This document shows, piece after piece, positions 1 through 9,723 of a stretch of 64,000 nucleotides of DNA (positions are counted from its first letter, which is position 1; every line of letters starts with the position of its first letter). Below the pieces are notes generated by a model. That model saw only the letters and a program-made list of their open reading frames with translations, was not told the origin of the DNA and ran no database searches. This stretch comes from Allodiplogaster sudhausi (taxonomy: Eukaryota; Nematoda; Chromadorea; Rhabditida; Diplogasteridae). Made by a program: the position numbers and the translations under genes. The stretch lies in assembly GCA_945643635.1 (NCBI GenBank), contig CALZFC010000161.1, positions 124,001-188,000 of the forward strand. Direction: 5' to 3'.

Positions 1-20
1 TTTTTTATATCCAAAAAGGT

Positions 21-93
21 TGCCACGAGCCGGGATCGAATCGGCGACCTTTAGATCTTCAGTCTAACGCTCTCCCAACTGAGCTATCATGGC
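21..93 (-). tRNA. tRNA-Phe (GAA), near intact
   Basis: On the minus strand this is a 73-nt cloverleaf: acceptor GCCATGA pairs with TCGTGGC, the D arm is GCTC/GAGC, the anticodon loop is CTGAAGA (anticodon GAA) on a TTAGA/TCTAA stem, and the T loop is TTCGATC. The T stem has one mismatch (A opposite C) that intact copies lack. A run of five T follows about four bases downstream, as expected for RNA polymerase III termination. It would read UUC/UUU codons. Confidence 0.8.
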
Positions 94-325
94 ATGCAGA
101 TCCTTTTTCGGCCGCAACCTGTCTGCATAATTTTGAATCGCTGTTCAGCTTCAGCAACATGTTCCAGCTTTTCATTTCATAAAGTGTTGCATGTCTCTTA
201 CAATCAAACATTTTGCCAGCGGTTTCTTTTCAATTGGTTATTCGCTCATCGGGCCAACGTGAAGTATGACGAATTTACATTATCATTGTCAACAAAAAGT
301 TTAAGCTTTTTAAATCCAAAGAGGT

Positions 326-398
326 TGCCACGAGCCAGGATCGAACCGGCGAAATTTAGATCTTAAGTCTAACGATCTCCCAACTGAGCTATCATGGC
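326..398 (-). pseudogene. tRNA-Phe-derived copy with UAA anticodon
   Basis: This has the same 73-nt body and intact acceptor stem as the tRNA-Phe copies, but the anticodon loop reads CTTAAGA, giving anticodon UAA (leucine). The D stem has one mismatch (GATC for GAGC) and the variable region is ATTTC instead of AGGTC. There is no close run of four or more T downstream. Probably a decayed copy; a charged tRNA with a changed identity is possible but not favoured. Confidence 0.7.
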
Positions 399-630
399 AC
401 GCAGATCCTTTTTCGGCCGCAACCGGTCTGCATAATTTTTAATCGCTGTTCAGCTTCAGCAACATGTTCCAACTTTTCATTTCAAAAAGTGTTGCATGTC
501 TCTTACAATCAAACATTTTGCCAGCGGATTCTTTTCAATTGGCTATTCGCTGATCGGGCCAATGTGAGCTATGCCGAATGCACACTGTCATTGTCAACAA
601 ACAGTATAAGCTTTTTAATTCCAAAAAGGT

Positions 631-703
631 TGCCACGAGCCGGGATCGTAACGGTGACCTTTAGATCTTCAGTCTAACGCTCTCCCAACTGAGCTATCAT
701 AGC
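631..703 (-). pseudogene. tRNA-Phe-like copy with damaged T arm
   Basis: The anticodon GAA and D arm are kept, but the T arm has lost pairing and its loop begins TAC rather than TTC, which also damages the internal B-box promoter. The 5' acceptor changed to GCTATGA and still pairs through wobble. Likely non-functional. Confidence 0.65.
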
Positions 704-1101
704 TTACAGATCTCTTACCAACGGCAGACCGTCCGCCTAATTTTGAATCGTTGTCTACAATCAGCACCAGATTTTCATTTCAAAAACAGTTTGATGTCTC
801 GTTGAGATTTGCCGTCAGTTCTACCAGCATAATTCGGAATCTTATCTGAAATCAGGTCCAAATTTCATGGCACACAGATCCTTTTCGGCTGCAACTTTTC
901 CGCATTATTTTGAATCGCTGTTCAGCTTCAGCAACATGTTCTAGCTCTTCATTTCAAAAAGTGTTGCATGCAACATACAATCAGACATCTTGCGGCGGTT
1001 TCTTTTCAATTGGCTATTCGCTGATCGGGCCAACGTGAGCAATGCCGAATGCACACTGTCATTGTTAACAAACAGTATAAGCTTTTTATATCCAAAAAGG
1101 T

Positions 1102-1174
1102 TGCCACGAGCCGGGATCGAACCGGCGACCTTTAGATCTTCAGTCTAACGCTCTCCCAACTGAGCTATCATGGC
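1102..1174 (-). tRNA. tRNA-Phe (GAA)
   Basis: All four stems pair: acceptor GCCATGA/TCGTGGC, D stem GCTC/GAGC, anticodon stem TTAGA/TCTAA with loop CTGAAGA, T stem GCCGG/CCGGC with loop TTCGATC. A five-T terminator lies about four bases downstream. Anticodon GAA decodes phenylalanine. No intron. Confidence 0.92.
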
Positions 1175-1406
1175 ACGCAGATCCTTTTTCGGCCGCAACC
1201 TGTCTGCATAATTTTTAATCGCTGTTCAGCTTCAGCAACATGTTCCAGCTTTTCATTTCATAAAGTGTTGCATGTCTCTTACAATCAAACATTTTGCCAG
1301 CGGTTTCTTTTCAATTGGTTATTCGCTCATCGGGCCAACGTGAAGTATGACGAATTTACATTATCATTGTCAACAAAAAGTTTAAGCTTTTTAAATCCAA
1401 AGAGGT

Positions 1407-1479
1407 TGCCACGAGCCAGGATCGAACCGGCGAAATTTAGATCTTAAGTCTAACGATCTCCCAACTGAGCTATCATGGC
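1407..1479 (-). pseudogene. tRNA-Phe-derived copy with UAA anticodon (second)
   Basis: Duplicate of the copy at 326-398 with the same CTTAAGA loop, D-stem mismatch and changed variable region. Being carried twice reflects the 1081-bp duplication rather than independent change. Confidence 0.7.
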
Positions 1480-1711
1480 ACGCAGATCCTTTTTCGGCCG
1501 CAACCGGTCTGCATAATTTTTAATCGCTGTTCAGCTTCAGCAACATGTTCCAACTTTTCATTTCAAAAAGTGTTGCATGTCTCTTACAATCAAACATTTT
1601 GCCAGCGGATTCTTTTCAATTGGCTATTCGCTGATCGGGCCAATGTGAGCTATGCCGAATGCACACTGTCATTGTCAACAAACAGTATAAGCTTTTTAAT
1701 TCCAAAAAGGT

Positions 1712-1784
1712 TGCCACGAGCCGGGATCGTAACGGTGACCTTTAGATCTTCAGTCTAACGCTCTCCCAACTGAGCTATCATAGC
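1712..1784 (-). pseudogene. tRNA-Phe-like copy with damaged T arm (second)
   Basis: Duplicate of the copy at 631-703: anticodon GAA kept, T arm and B box disrupted. Confidence 0.65.
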
Positions 1785-2182
1785 TTACAGATCTCTTACC
1801 AACGGCAGACCGTCCGCCTAATTTTGAATCGTTGTCTACAATCAGCACCAGATTTTCATTTCAAAAACAGTTTGATGTCTCGTTGAGATTTGCCGTCAGT
1901 TCTACCAGCATAATTCGGAATCTTATCTGAAATCAGGTCCAAATTTCATGGCACACAGATCCTTTTCGGCTGCAACTTTTCCGCATTATTTTGAATCGCT
2001 GTTCAGCTTCAGCAACATGTTCTAGCTCTTCATTTCAAAAAGTGTTGCATGCAACATACAATCAGACATCTTGCGGCGGTTTCTTTTCAATTGGCTATTC
2101 GCTGATCGGGCCAACGTGAGCTATGCCGAATGCACACTGTCATTGTTAACAAACAGTATAAGCTTTTTATATCCAAAAAGGT

Positions 2183-2255
2183 TGCCACGAGCCGGGATCG
2201 AACCGGCGACCTTTAGATCTTCAGTCTAACGCTCTCCCAACTGAGCTATCATGGC
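2183..2255 (-). tRNA. tRNA-Phe (GAA)
   Basis: Fully paired cloverleaf, identical in body to the copy at 1102-1174, with a five-T run just downstream. Anticodon GAA. Confidence 0.92.
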
Positions 2256-2465
2256 ACGCAGATCCTTTTTCGGCCGCAACCTGTCTCCATAATTTTTAAT
2301 CGCTGTTCAGCTTCAGCAACATGTTCCAGCTTTTCATTTCAAAAACTGTTTTGTGCCAGCGGTTTCTTTTCAATTGGTTATTCGCAGATCGGGCCAACGT
2401 GAAGTATGACGAATTTACATTATCATTGTCAACAAAAAGTTTAAGCTTTTTAAATCCAAAGAGGT

Positions 2466-2538
2466 TGCCACGAGCCGGGATCGAACCGGCGACCTTTAGA
2501 TCTTCAGTCTAACGCTCTCCCAACTGAGCTATCATGGC
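2466..2538 (-). tRNA. tRNA-Phe (GAA), weak terminator
   Basis: Fully paired 73-nt body with anticodon GAA and intact A and B boxes. Its downstream flank is of the type seen after the UAA copies: only three T nearby, with a longer T run about 30 bases on, so termination may be less efficient. Confidence 0.88.
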
Positions 2539-2560
2539 ACGCAGATCCTTTTTCGGCCGC

Positions 2561-3240
2561 AACCGGTCTGGGCAGCGGGCAGCAGTGGGCAGCAGAGGAC
2601 GAATGAGACTGGGGGAAGGAGTCAATGTTGAGCGGGCAATCAGTCAGGCGGTTGAATCGTTGAACCGAGGCAGAAAGAAGAAGGGAATTCTGCTCGGCCA
2701 ACGAGATGACGAAGACATCGTTTCTTGTCGAGGCTGCAGGGACTCTCTCAGCAACTGATGAGACATTAGAAATGCATGTATCGTTTAATTGCAGCTAGGT
2801 GGCGGGATGGCGAAGGCTACAATCGTCGATTTCTATAATTTCCTCAGATATATTTGCCAGAACTGGTACGAGAGATCTTCGGTGACTTCGCAACTCGGTG
2901 GCCCGGGAAGTATAGTAGAAATCGATGATTCTCTCTTTTTTAAGGTATAATAGTGATGTATTATTAATGTAAAGGAGTGTAAGGATGTAGGCAAAATACA
3001 ACAGAGGCCGAACGTTGCAAAGAGACCAAGTCTGGGTGTTCGGCATGCTGGAGAGACGCACAGACGATATGGCGATGTTTGTCGTGTCGAAAAGAGACGC
3101 GGCCACTCTAACCACCTCCTCGTAGAGATGGCCAAGTCATGTACTCCTTGATGTGTTATGCTTCCCTTATGTACATACTTCCGTTGCCATTATCACGAAT
3201 ATGCATAATAAAGAAAGATCGTAAAAAAATTTGTTTTGTC
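2561..3240. other. no gene recognised
   Basis: GC-rich sequence to about 2760 and then mixed sequence. Overlapping minus-strand frames of about 100 codons near 2795-3135 have no recognisable motif, and no splice structure or RNA gene is visible. Confidence 0.5.
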
Positions 3241-3244
3241 ACTC

Positions 3245-3470
3245 TTGAATTTTCGGACGCCTATAAATTTTTCGGACGCCCTAAAATTTATACTACGCCT
3301 ATATATATATTTTTTTTTCTGATGGGACGCCTGTAAATCCTATTTTTCTGATGGGACGCCTGTAAATCCTTCGGACGCCTATAAATAGTTGGGACGCCTA
3401 GATTTTCTATGGGACGCCTTTATTTTCCATGGGACGCCTATAATCCCATGGGACGCCTACACTAGAATAG
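3245..3470. repeat. irregular minisatellite, core ggacgcct
   Basis: About nine copies of a 20-30 bp unit with the shared core gggacgcctataaat and variable spacers (for example tttctgat, tagttg, tttccat). A similar core, ggacgccgataatttt, occurs once in each arm of the large inverted repeat (near 30270 and 40470). Confidence 0.75.
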
Positions 3471-3739
3471 AGCCAAAAAAATATGACTGGCCACAAAAAT
3501 GACCCGAACATCCATGATCGTTAGTTTAGTGAATACTTAAAACCAAGCTACAAACAGCAAAACCACCCGACAACTCGAGTAACCATAATATCTGTATGAA
3601 TGTATGACGATTGACAATGTAATATACAAATTGTAATAACAATAATATGGTATGCATGTACATATTTGTCCTTACAAATTGGGTGAAAAACAAGTACATA
3701 GTTAAGGCAAAATGGTAATCAAGAGCAATTATATAACTA

Positions 3740-6700
3740 TTACTTCCAGCTAGCATTTAAAATTTCAAAATATTTCTCTGCTTCGTTAGTGCGCTCGCGA
3801 GACATGCGGCGAGTTATCGCAGAACGATGTCGTCCTCGATCACAGCAGCACATGCTCCGCAAGGCAACCAGCACGAACTTGCGCATCTGTCTAAATGAAG
3901 GGGATGTTTACAAGAGAAAGGCGAAATGGAAACTTCAAAGACTTCCTGAACAAAAAATAGAAAGTTTCAAAAATTATGGATTCTCCACATGCCACAATAG
4001 CATTCCTTGGGGCCGTTGAAGCTGAAGAGAAGACATATGTAGGAAATTGGAGCGATGAGCTCGAAGAGAGGAAAAGGAATGATTAAAAAAACCCGGAATT
4101 GAATAAAATTCTTTTTGTTTCTGTGCTTTTTCAGTTAAACATAAGTAGTATAAATAAATATAAAAATATGCATTGAATAATTTGGAGAGTGAAAATGGAC
4201 AAACTTATTCTTGAGCATGAAAAGCCAAACGCAGACGGCCGAGTTGATCGTGTGCATCTAAAGGCAACATAATCACAATGGGCTCGATCTAGCGATACAT
4301 AAATTAATTAATCAAAAGCGCAGTTTTTTTTGGTATTGTCGTGAAAGAAATATTTCTTAGAATAAGATAAATTATGTGTGTGTGTTTTTTCTTCTTCGAC
4401 TTTTTCAATTTACTTAGATCGTCTAGTCCGACTGCTTAGTATATTCTCTAATTCTGCAATAATTCGTGTAATCATTTTATAATCAATTTAGTTAAATGCA
4501 TATTTAAAAAAAATTATGCAAGAATGACTGAATGTATATTTAAAAAAAAATTCTTCTTCTAAGTCGTACGCTGTGGAAGAATCCGTTAACGATGTAGAAG
4601 GGCAAGTGAAGCGGCACGTGCACGTCGAGCATCGTGATGAAGCCGGAGAGCTGCGCAATGTTCTTGTTGACCGCGCTGACGGCGGCCATCAGAAGAGTGG
4701 ACTCGTTCAGCTGACGCACTTCACTCATCTCAAAAAAGTTTTTTTTAAATTTAATTATGGATCATTAAAAATAAAAAGAGAAAAATATATTATCTCAAAT
4801 GACTTTTTTTTTACAATTAATTATGGATAATTAAACGACAATAAATAAGCATGTGAAAAGTTTTTTTTCCGAACAGCTTTTCCCAGTAAAAATGATCAAC
4901 GAAAGTTTAAGAATAATTCGCTCTGCGATCTGTCGAATAAAAAAAGGAGAATTGAACAAGCTCGATTCAGCCGAACTTGGTAGCGAGCGTTGAGTCCAGC
5001 CTTGCCATGCGCCCTCTTATAGCGGCGCTTGATGTAAATGTCCAGGCAGACGCTTAGCTAAGAAAAATATTACTAGTCAATGAATGAAGTCAATGAAAAA
5101 ATACATATTATTTCACCGATTCATAAAACTTTCCTAAAGTTATGAATAAACTTTAATTAATTTAAGAAAAAAGCAAATCTCGTGGCTAATGTTGGATGAC
5201 ACGTAAAAAATTTGTTTTACGATATTTTTCACAAGTCGTTCCCACCGAAATGACGCCAATGTCGAGAAAGGTGAAGATTATTATGGATGCAACTCCATTC
5301 ACTGAAATAGCCGACAAATAAAACACTTCAGAAAATGATAAAAAAATTCTATTTGAAAACAAAAACGAAGAAAAAGTCAACCTCACGTACCGAAATGACA
5401 GAGGTATCCCAGGTACACACTAGCGGTAATCTGAAAGAGAAGTTAGAGTTTTCTATTTTTTTTTAATATCGATTGTTAGGGAGATCAACGATTATGAGCG
5501 AATAGCTTTCTTTTAACGAAGTTACACAAAAAATGCCCTTATGATAACTTTGTTCGGGCATATAATTTCGTGCTCTGTACTAAACGGGCAAATATCTCTA
5601 AATGTCAGGTAATACTTTTGTCACTGCATACATAAGTAACTGATGTTGATGTAACTATCGCAAATGTAACTACATATCATATGAATACATACTTACTGCC
5701 ACGGCAATGATCAGCAACATTGTCGCTCTGCTTCTAGCGGTCGGCTCGTAGAATTCGAGCCGTTGACTTGCGTAGAAACGCTCGCCAATTATGAGCAATT
5801 CAGCGATGGACGACAACGAGTAGCCAAACTCGTGACAGAGAAAGAAGTACTGTTGAGGACCTTCAAGTTATTTTAATTTGTTTGACTTAATTTTAAATTA
5901 ACTGCATGCCAATTAATTACTTTATTGCTCCAAATTTGTGTCGGTCGGACAGTAAGGAATTAAAAAAGACAGCGTGAAGCGGCAATAAAAGTCAAAAGCA
6001 TTTGAAATAAATAAATACAAATGTTTTTCGGCATTTTCAGTTGGTACGGTACAAAGGGCGCTACGTCGTTTGAGAACCGGCGGATGAGAACACGTCGTAT
6101 GAGAACCTTGACCGGCCGTTTGAGAACCGAGCACAAAGAGAATCTGCCGGATGAGAACCGAGCGCGGATAATATTTTCATGCATACGCCGGATGAGAACC
6201 GAGCGTAGAGTGAATGCCCGGATGAGAACCGAGCGGAGAAGGTCTTTTTTTGGAATGGCCCGGATGAGAACCGAGCGGAATTTGGTAATTTTGGGAATGT
6301 GCCGGATGAGAACCGAGCGTAAAATGTAATTTTTAGAATTGTGCCGGATGAGAACCAAGCGGAAAAAGTCATTTTTTAAATTGTGCCAGATGAGAACCGA
6401 GCGTAAAATGTCATTTTTAGAATTGTGACGGATGAGAACCGAGCCTAAAATATCATTTTTAAAATTGTGCCGGATGAGAACCGAGCGTAAAATGTCATTT
6501 TTAGAATTGTGCCGGATGAGAACCGAGCGTAAAATGTCATGTTTAGAATTGTGCCGGATGAGAACCGAGCGGAAAATGTCATTTTTAGAATTGTGCCGGA
6601 TGAGAACCGAGCGTAAAATGTCATTTTTAGAATTGTGCCGGATGAGAACCTACCCTAAAATGTCATTTTTAGAATTGTTCCGTACGAGAACCGACCGGAA

Positions 6701-9700
6701 AATGTCATTTCTCCTAGTGGAATTTTTTCCCATTTCACATCCATCAATATGATTGTTAAAATGTAGCGCTCAGACAAGAATTATACAGTCATACGAGTTT
6801 TGTTGTTTCGTAACAGTCGATTTAAAGGATTCTTCAATATAATATAGGGTACAGTTAATCAGTTCTTTCATTCAGCATTATGACAACAACAATTTACAGA
6901 TCATAATAGACTCGATATGGCCTAAATCACACAATAGGACAGCAGAATTTCCGGTAAATACAGTTTAGAAAGCTGCAAAATTAAAACAGTAAAGAGCAGC
7001 TAAATTTCTATTATCCACGCATTACGGTGCTAAGTTGATCAAGCAGTGTGGTCAGGCTTGTGAAGGGAGACATGAGCAGTCTCCGCAACTTCTCATTCTT
7101 CTGTTCTTCCGCCCTTTGCCTTGCTCCTTAATAACATGTATGTAATTAGGTGTGTCAATTATGAATTCTCAAACATGATAAATAGATAGAAATAGTACGC
7201 TGACCCCGGACAGTTGAAACGTTATGAGGAGCCGCAAGATCTTGACGGACTTTTTCTTCCTCGAGCTGAATGGCATAGACTGCCCTCGAGGCTCGGACTC
7301 GTCTTCCCTTCGGGAGGTCTCCGCGCGCGATTGCCTCAAGATAACATCAAGTCAAACCATTACTTTATTTACATATTTAGTTATTAAATTGAGGCAGTGA
7401 AGAAGCTCTGAGTCATCTTTTAAAGTCTTCTTTCTATTGAACAGGCTCCCATCTTTCGCATAAACATCTGACGGCTTCCCACGGGGCATTAATCTAAACG
7501 ATGGTTTGTCGACTTAAGCGCAGGTAACTAGGCATTCAAAAAAACTGTCATTGAACAGGTATCAACACAAACAACAGTAACAATCCGTCAATGAACAAAT
7601 TACGCTTTAAATAGAATTTTCCTCAAAATTTGGTTTTATTTTTCAGGCCGAATATAACAGTCAAACAAATATCCTGATAATAAGCCTCAATAAGAATTAG
7701 GCAACCACTGTAATAATTATAGTTATATTAAATTGAATTTAATATTTAATAATCATATTTGTCCTCGCTACAAAACTATTCCCTCTCACCAAATGGTGTC
7801 TCACACTAGCACCAGACAAGAGGCTCTCGCCAGCAACCTCTTTGTTGTATCTCTCTCAAGTCCACAAGACATCTCTCTCCTCTCTCTCTCTCTCTCTCTC
7901 CCTCGCCACCCAGGACTCTTCCGTCTCTCTCGCTTAACTCTGTTCTCAGCCTCTCTGGGACATAAAGAACGAAGACCAGCGAGTGGAGATCCGAGAAGAA
8001 TTGGTGATAAGTAGCTATAATGCGGGGGCAACCAAAGACGAACTTGTTAAATAAAGGTATATATACTTCAAATTTACTCCGAGTTAAAAATGTACTCCGA
8101 GATAATAGTGCAGATATTATAATTCCTACGTTCCCTTGTATCCGAAATCACTTGTTCTTCTGCTGTACAAATAATTCCACAACACATATAAGTGTTACGA
8201 ATTACAGTATGAGCATTAACAGAAACAACGTTTTCCGCTCGGTTCTCATCCGCCACAATTCTAAAAATGACATTTTACGCTCGTTTCTCATCCGGCACAA
8301 ATCTAAAAATGACATTTTCCGCTCGGTTATCATCCGGCACAATTCTAAAAATGACATTTTCCGCTCGGTTCTCATCCGGCACAATTCTAAAAATGACATT
8401 TTACGCTCGGTTCTCATCCGGCACAATTCTAAAAATGACATTTTACGCTCGGTTCTCATCCGGCACAATTCTAAAAATGACATTTTCCGCTCGGTTCTCA
8501 TCCGGCACAATTCTAAAAATGACATTTTACGCTCGGTTCTCATCCGGCACAATTCTAAAAATGACATTTTACGCTCGGTTCTCATCCGGCACAATTTTAA
8601 AAATGATATTTTAGGCTCGGTTCTCATCCGGCACAATTCTAAAAATGACATTTTACGCTCGGTTCTCATCTGGCACAATTTAAAAAATGACTTTTTCCGC
8701 TTGGTTCTCATCCGGCACAATTCTAAAAATTACATTTTACGCTCGGTTCTCATCCGGCACATTCCCAAAATTACCAAATTCCGCTCGGTTCTCATCCGGG
8801 CCATTCCAAAAAAAGACCTTCTCCGCTCGGTTCTCATCCGGGCATTCACTCTACGCTCGGTTCTCATCCGGCGTATGCATGAAAATATTATCCGCGCTCG
8901 GTTCTCATCCGGCAGATTCTCTTTGTGCTCGGTTCTCAAACGGCCGGTCAAGGTTCTCATACGACGTGTTCTCATCCGCCGGTTCTCAAACGACGTAGCG
9001 CCGTACAAAGTAGAAAAGATGGATATGGTCAAAAATTTAAGTAAATGTGTTAGAATAGATGCTTATAATGAATAAAGAAAAAGAAAACTTCTTGCTATTT
9101 CCACTCGAACCTTTCTCGAAAAAGTTCATCGCCAGGCAATTCGTCGACGTCGTGCGCCAGAGCTGGAAGGCGAATTGGATGAGCGGCAGCGAGACCAGCG
9201 CCGCCCACCACACAAACAGCAGCATTCTGTTGAAGGAGCCATAAAAACTCAGCTCTTGAGAATTCGCGACTTTTTGCCAAGAGCATGTGTGTTTTTAGAG
9301 AAACGCGAATTGGTAATCAAGATTCAAAAAGACTACGATACAAAAGAAAAAGATTATATGAGATTTCAAATTGCCACCGCCCTTTACCCTCACATTCCAG
9401 CTTTTTTTCTTTTTTTTTCTCGCAGCGTCTTTTTGCATCCTGCCAAAATGGCACACGCGAGAATGAGCTTGGGAACGCGGCAATTTGAACATTAAATTAA
9501 ATTTTTTCTGTCATCTTCTTCCTGTAATACTAAAAAACAATATATATTATCAAATTTAGAAATAATTAAATAACAATAAATAGAACCTGCAATGCGAATG
9601 AATGGCTCCCATGCGCGCGATAGCCCACGCGAAGAGCGCGAGGTTCGGCAGCGCGAGGAGAGGCAGGCCGAGCTGGAGCACGCTCATGTACACGCATGCG

Positions 9701-9723
9701 GAGGCATTGTCTATTTTCGACAT
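3740..9723 (-). CDS. Sra/Srab-like chemoreceptor (receptor A)
   Basis: Predicted seven-transmembrane receptor of 318 residues, probably a sensory-neuron chemoreceptor. Exons read on the minus strand: 9587-9723, 9111-9226, 5697-5860, 5391-5430, 5246-5301, 4977-5057, 4570-4728, 4205-4257, 3740-3890; all phases fit and no stop interrupts. Residues 94-116 carry the third-helix block CHEFGYSLSS...GERFYAS, residues 196-198 are the family RYQ followed by MSEV, and the tail contains EAEKYFEILNASW before TAA. Exon lengths 116, 164, 40, 81 and 53 are shared exactly with receptor C. The start MSKIDNASACVY is the first in-frame ATG before helix 1. Intron 2 (5861-9110) holds a foldback transposon. Several donors are weak (GTTCTA, GTTCGA, GTGGGA). 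The superfamily call is strong; Sra versus Srab is open. Confidence 0.82.
6057..6715 (+). repeat. left inverted repeat, 42-bp minisatellite
   Basis: The outer 300 bp contain diverged, unevenly spaced ggatgagaaccgagc cores (ggcgctacgtcgtttgagaac, then cgtatgagaacc, cgtttgagaacc). Inside, the unit settles to a regular 42 bp that reads gccggatgagaaccgagcg then taaaatgtcatttttagaat. Because 42 is divisible by three, open frames with a 14-residue period appear in several frames; they are not evidence of a gene. Confidence 0.85.
6720..8230. other. centre of the foldback element, non-coding
   Basis: No transposase motif, RNA gene or splice structure seen. It contains a short CT run near 7869-7902. 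The sequence around 7990-8060 (ending aataaaggtatatata) has no clear role. Confidence 0.5.
8232..9002 (-). repeat. right inverted repeat, 42-bp minisatellite
   Basis: Reverse complement of the left repeat. The outermost 330 bp match almost base for base; the inner part has more copies of the 42-bp unit than the left arm, as expected from unequal exchange or replication slippage. Confidence 0.85.

Larger units (their letters stand above)
1..2560. repeat. tandem tRNA-Phe-bearing repeat array
   Basis: A block of about 1081 bp is present twice in direct orientation: tRNA-like copies at 21, 326, 631 and 1102 recur at 1102, 1407, 1712 and 2183, each exactly 1081 bp on. A shorter unit of about 300 bp (tRNA plus a flank that includes tttttcggccgcaacc and agcttcagcaacatgttc) underlies the block. 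A fourth unit in each block has lost its tRNA body; only catggca of the acceptor end is left near 866-872 and 1947-1953. The short protein-coding-looking frames here are by-products of the repeat. Confidence 0.9.
6057..9002. mobile_element. foldback-type DNA transposon with minisatellite inverted repeats
   Basis: The ends are inverted: GGCGCTACGTCGTTTGAGAA at 6057 and its complement ending at 9002. The 8 bp gtacaaag lies directly outside both ends (6049-6056 and 9003-9010), a clear target-site duplication. The inverted repeats are about 660 and 770 bp and consist mostly of a 42-bp tandem unit. The 1.5-kb centre has no coding capacity that I recognise, so the element is probably non-autonomous. 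An 8-bp duplication fits hAT, P or Merlin-type elements; the termini do not look like typical hAT. It sits in intron 2 of receptor A. Confidence 0.85.

Noticed and set aside
2795..3135. Two overlapping minus-strand frames of about 100 codons
   Set aside because: I looked for the end of a LINE reverse transcriptase; similarity was too weak to support.
6021..6752. Open frames of about 100 codons with RMRTERKMSFLELC repeats
   Set aside because: The 14-residue period is the 42-bp minisatellite read in frame; similar frames appear in several frames and on both strands.
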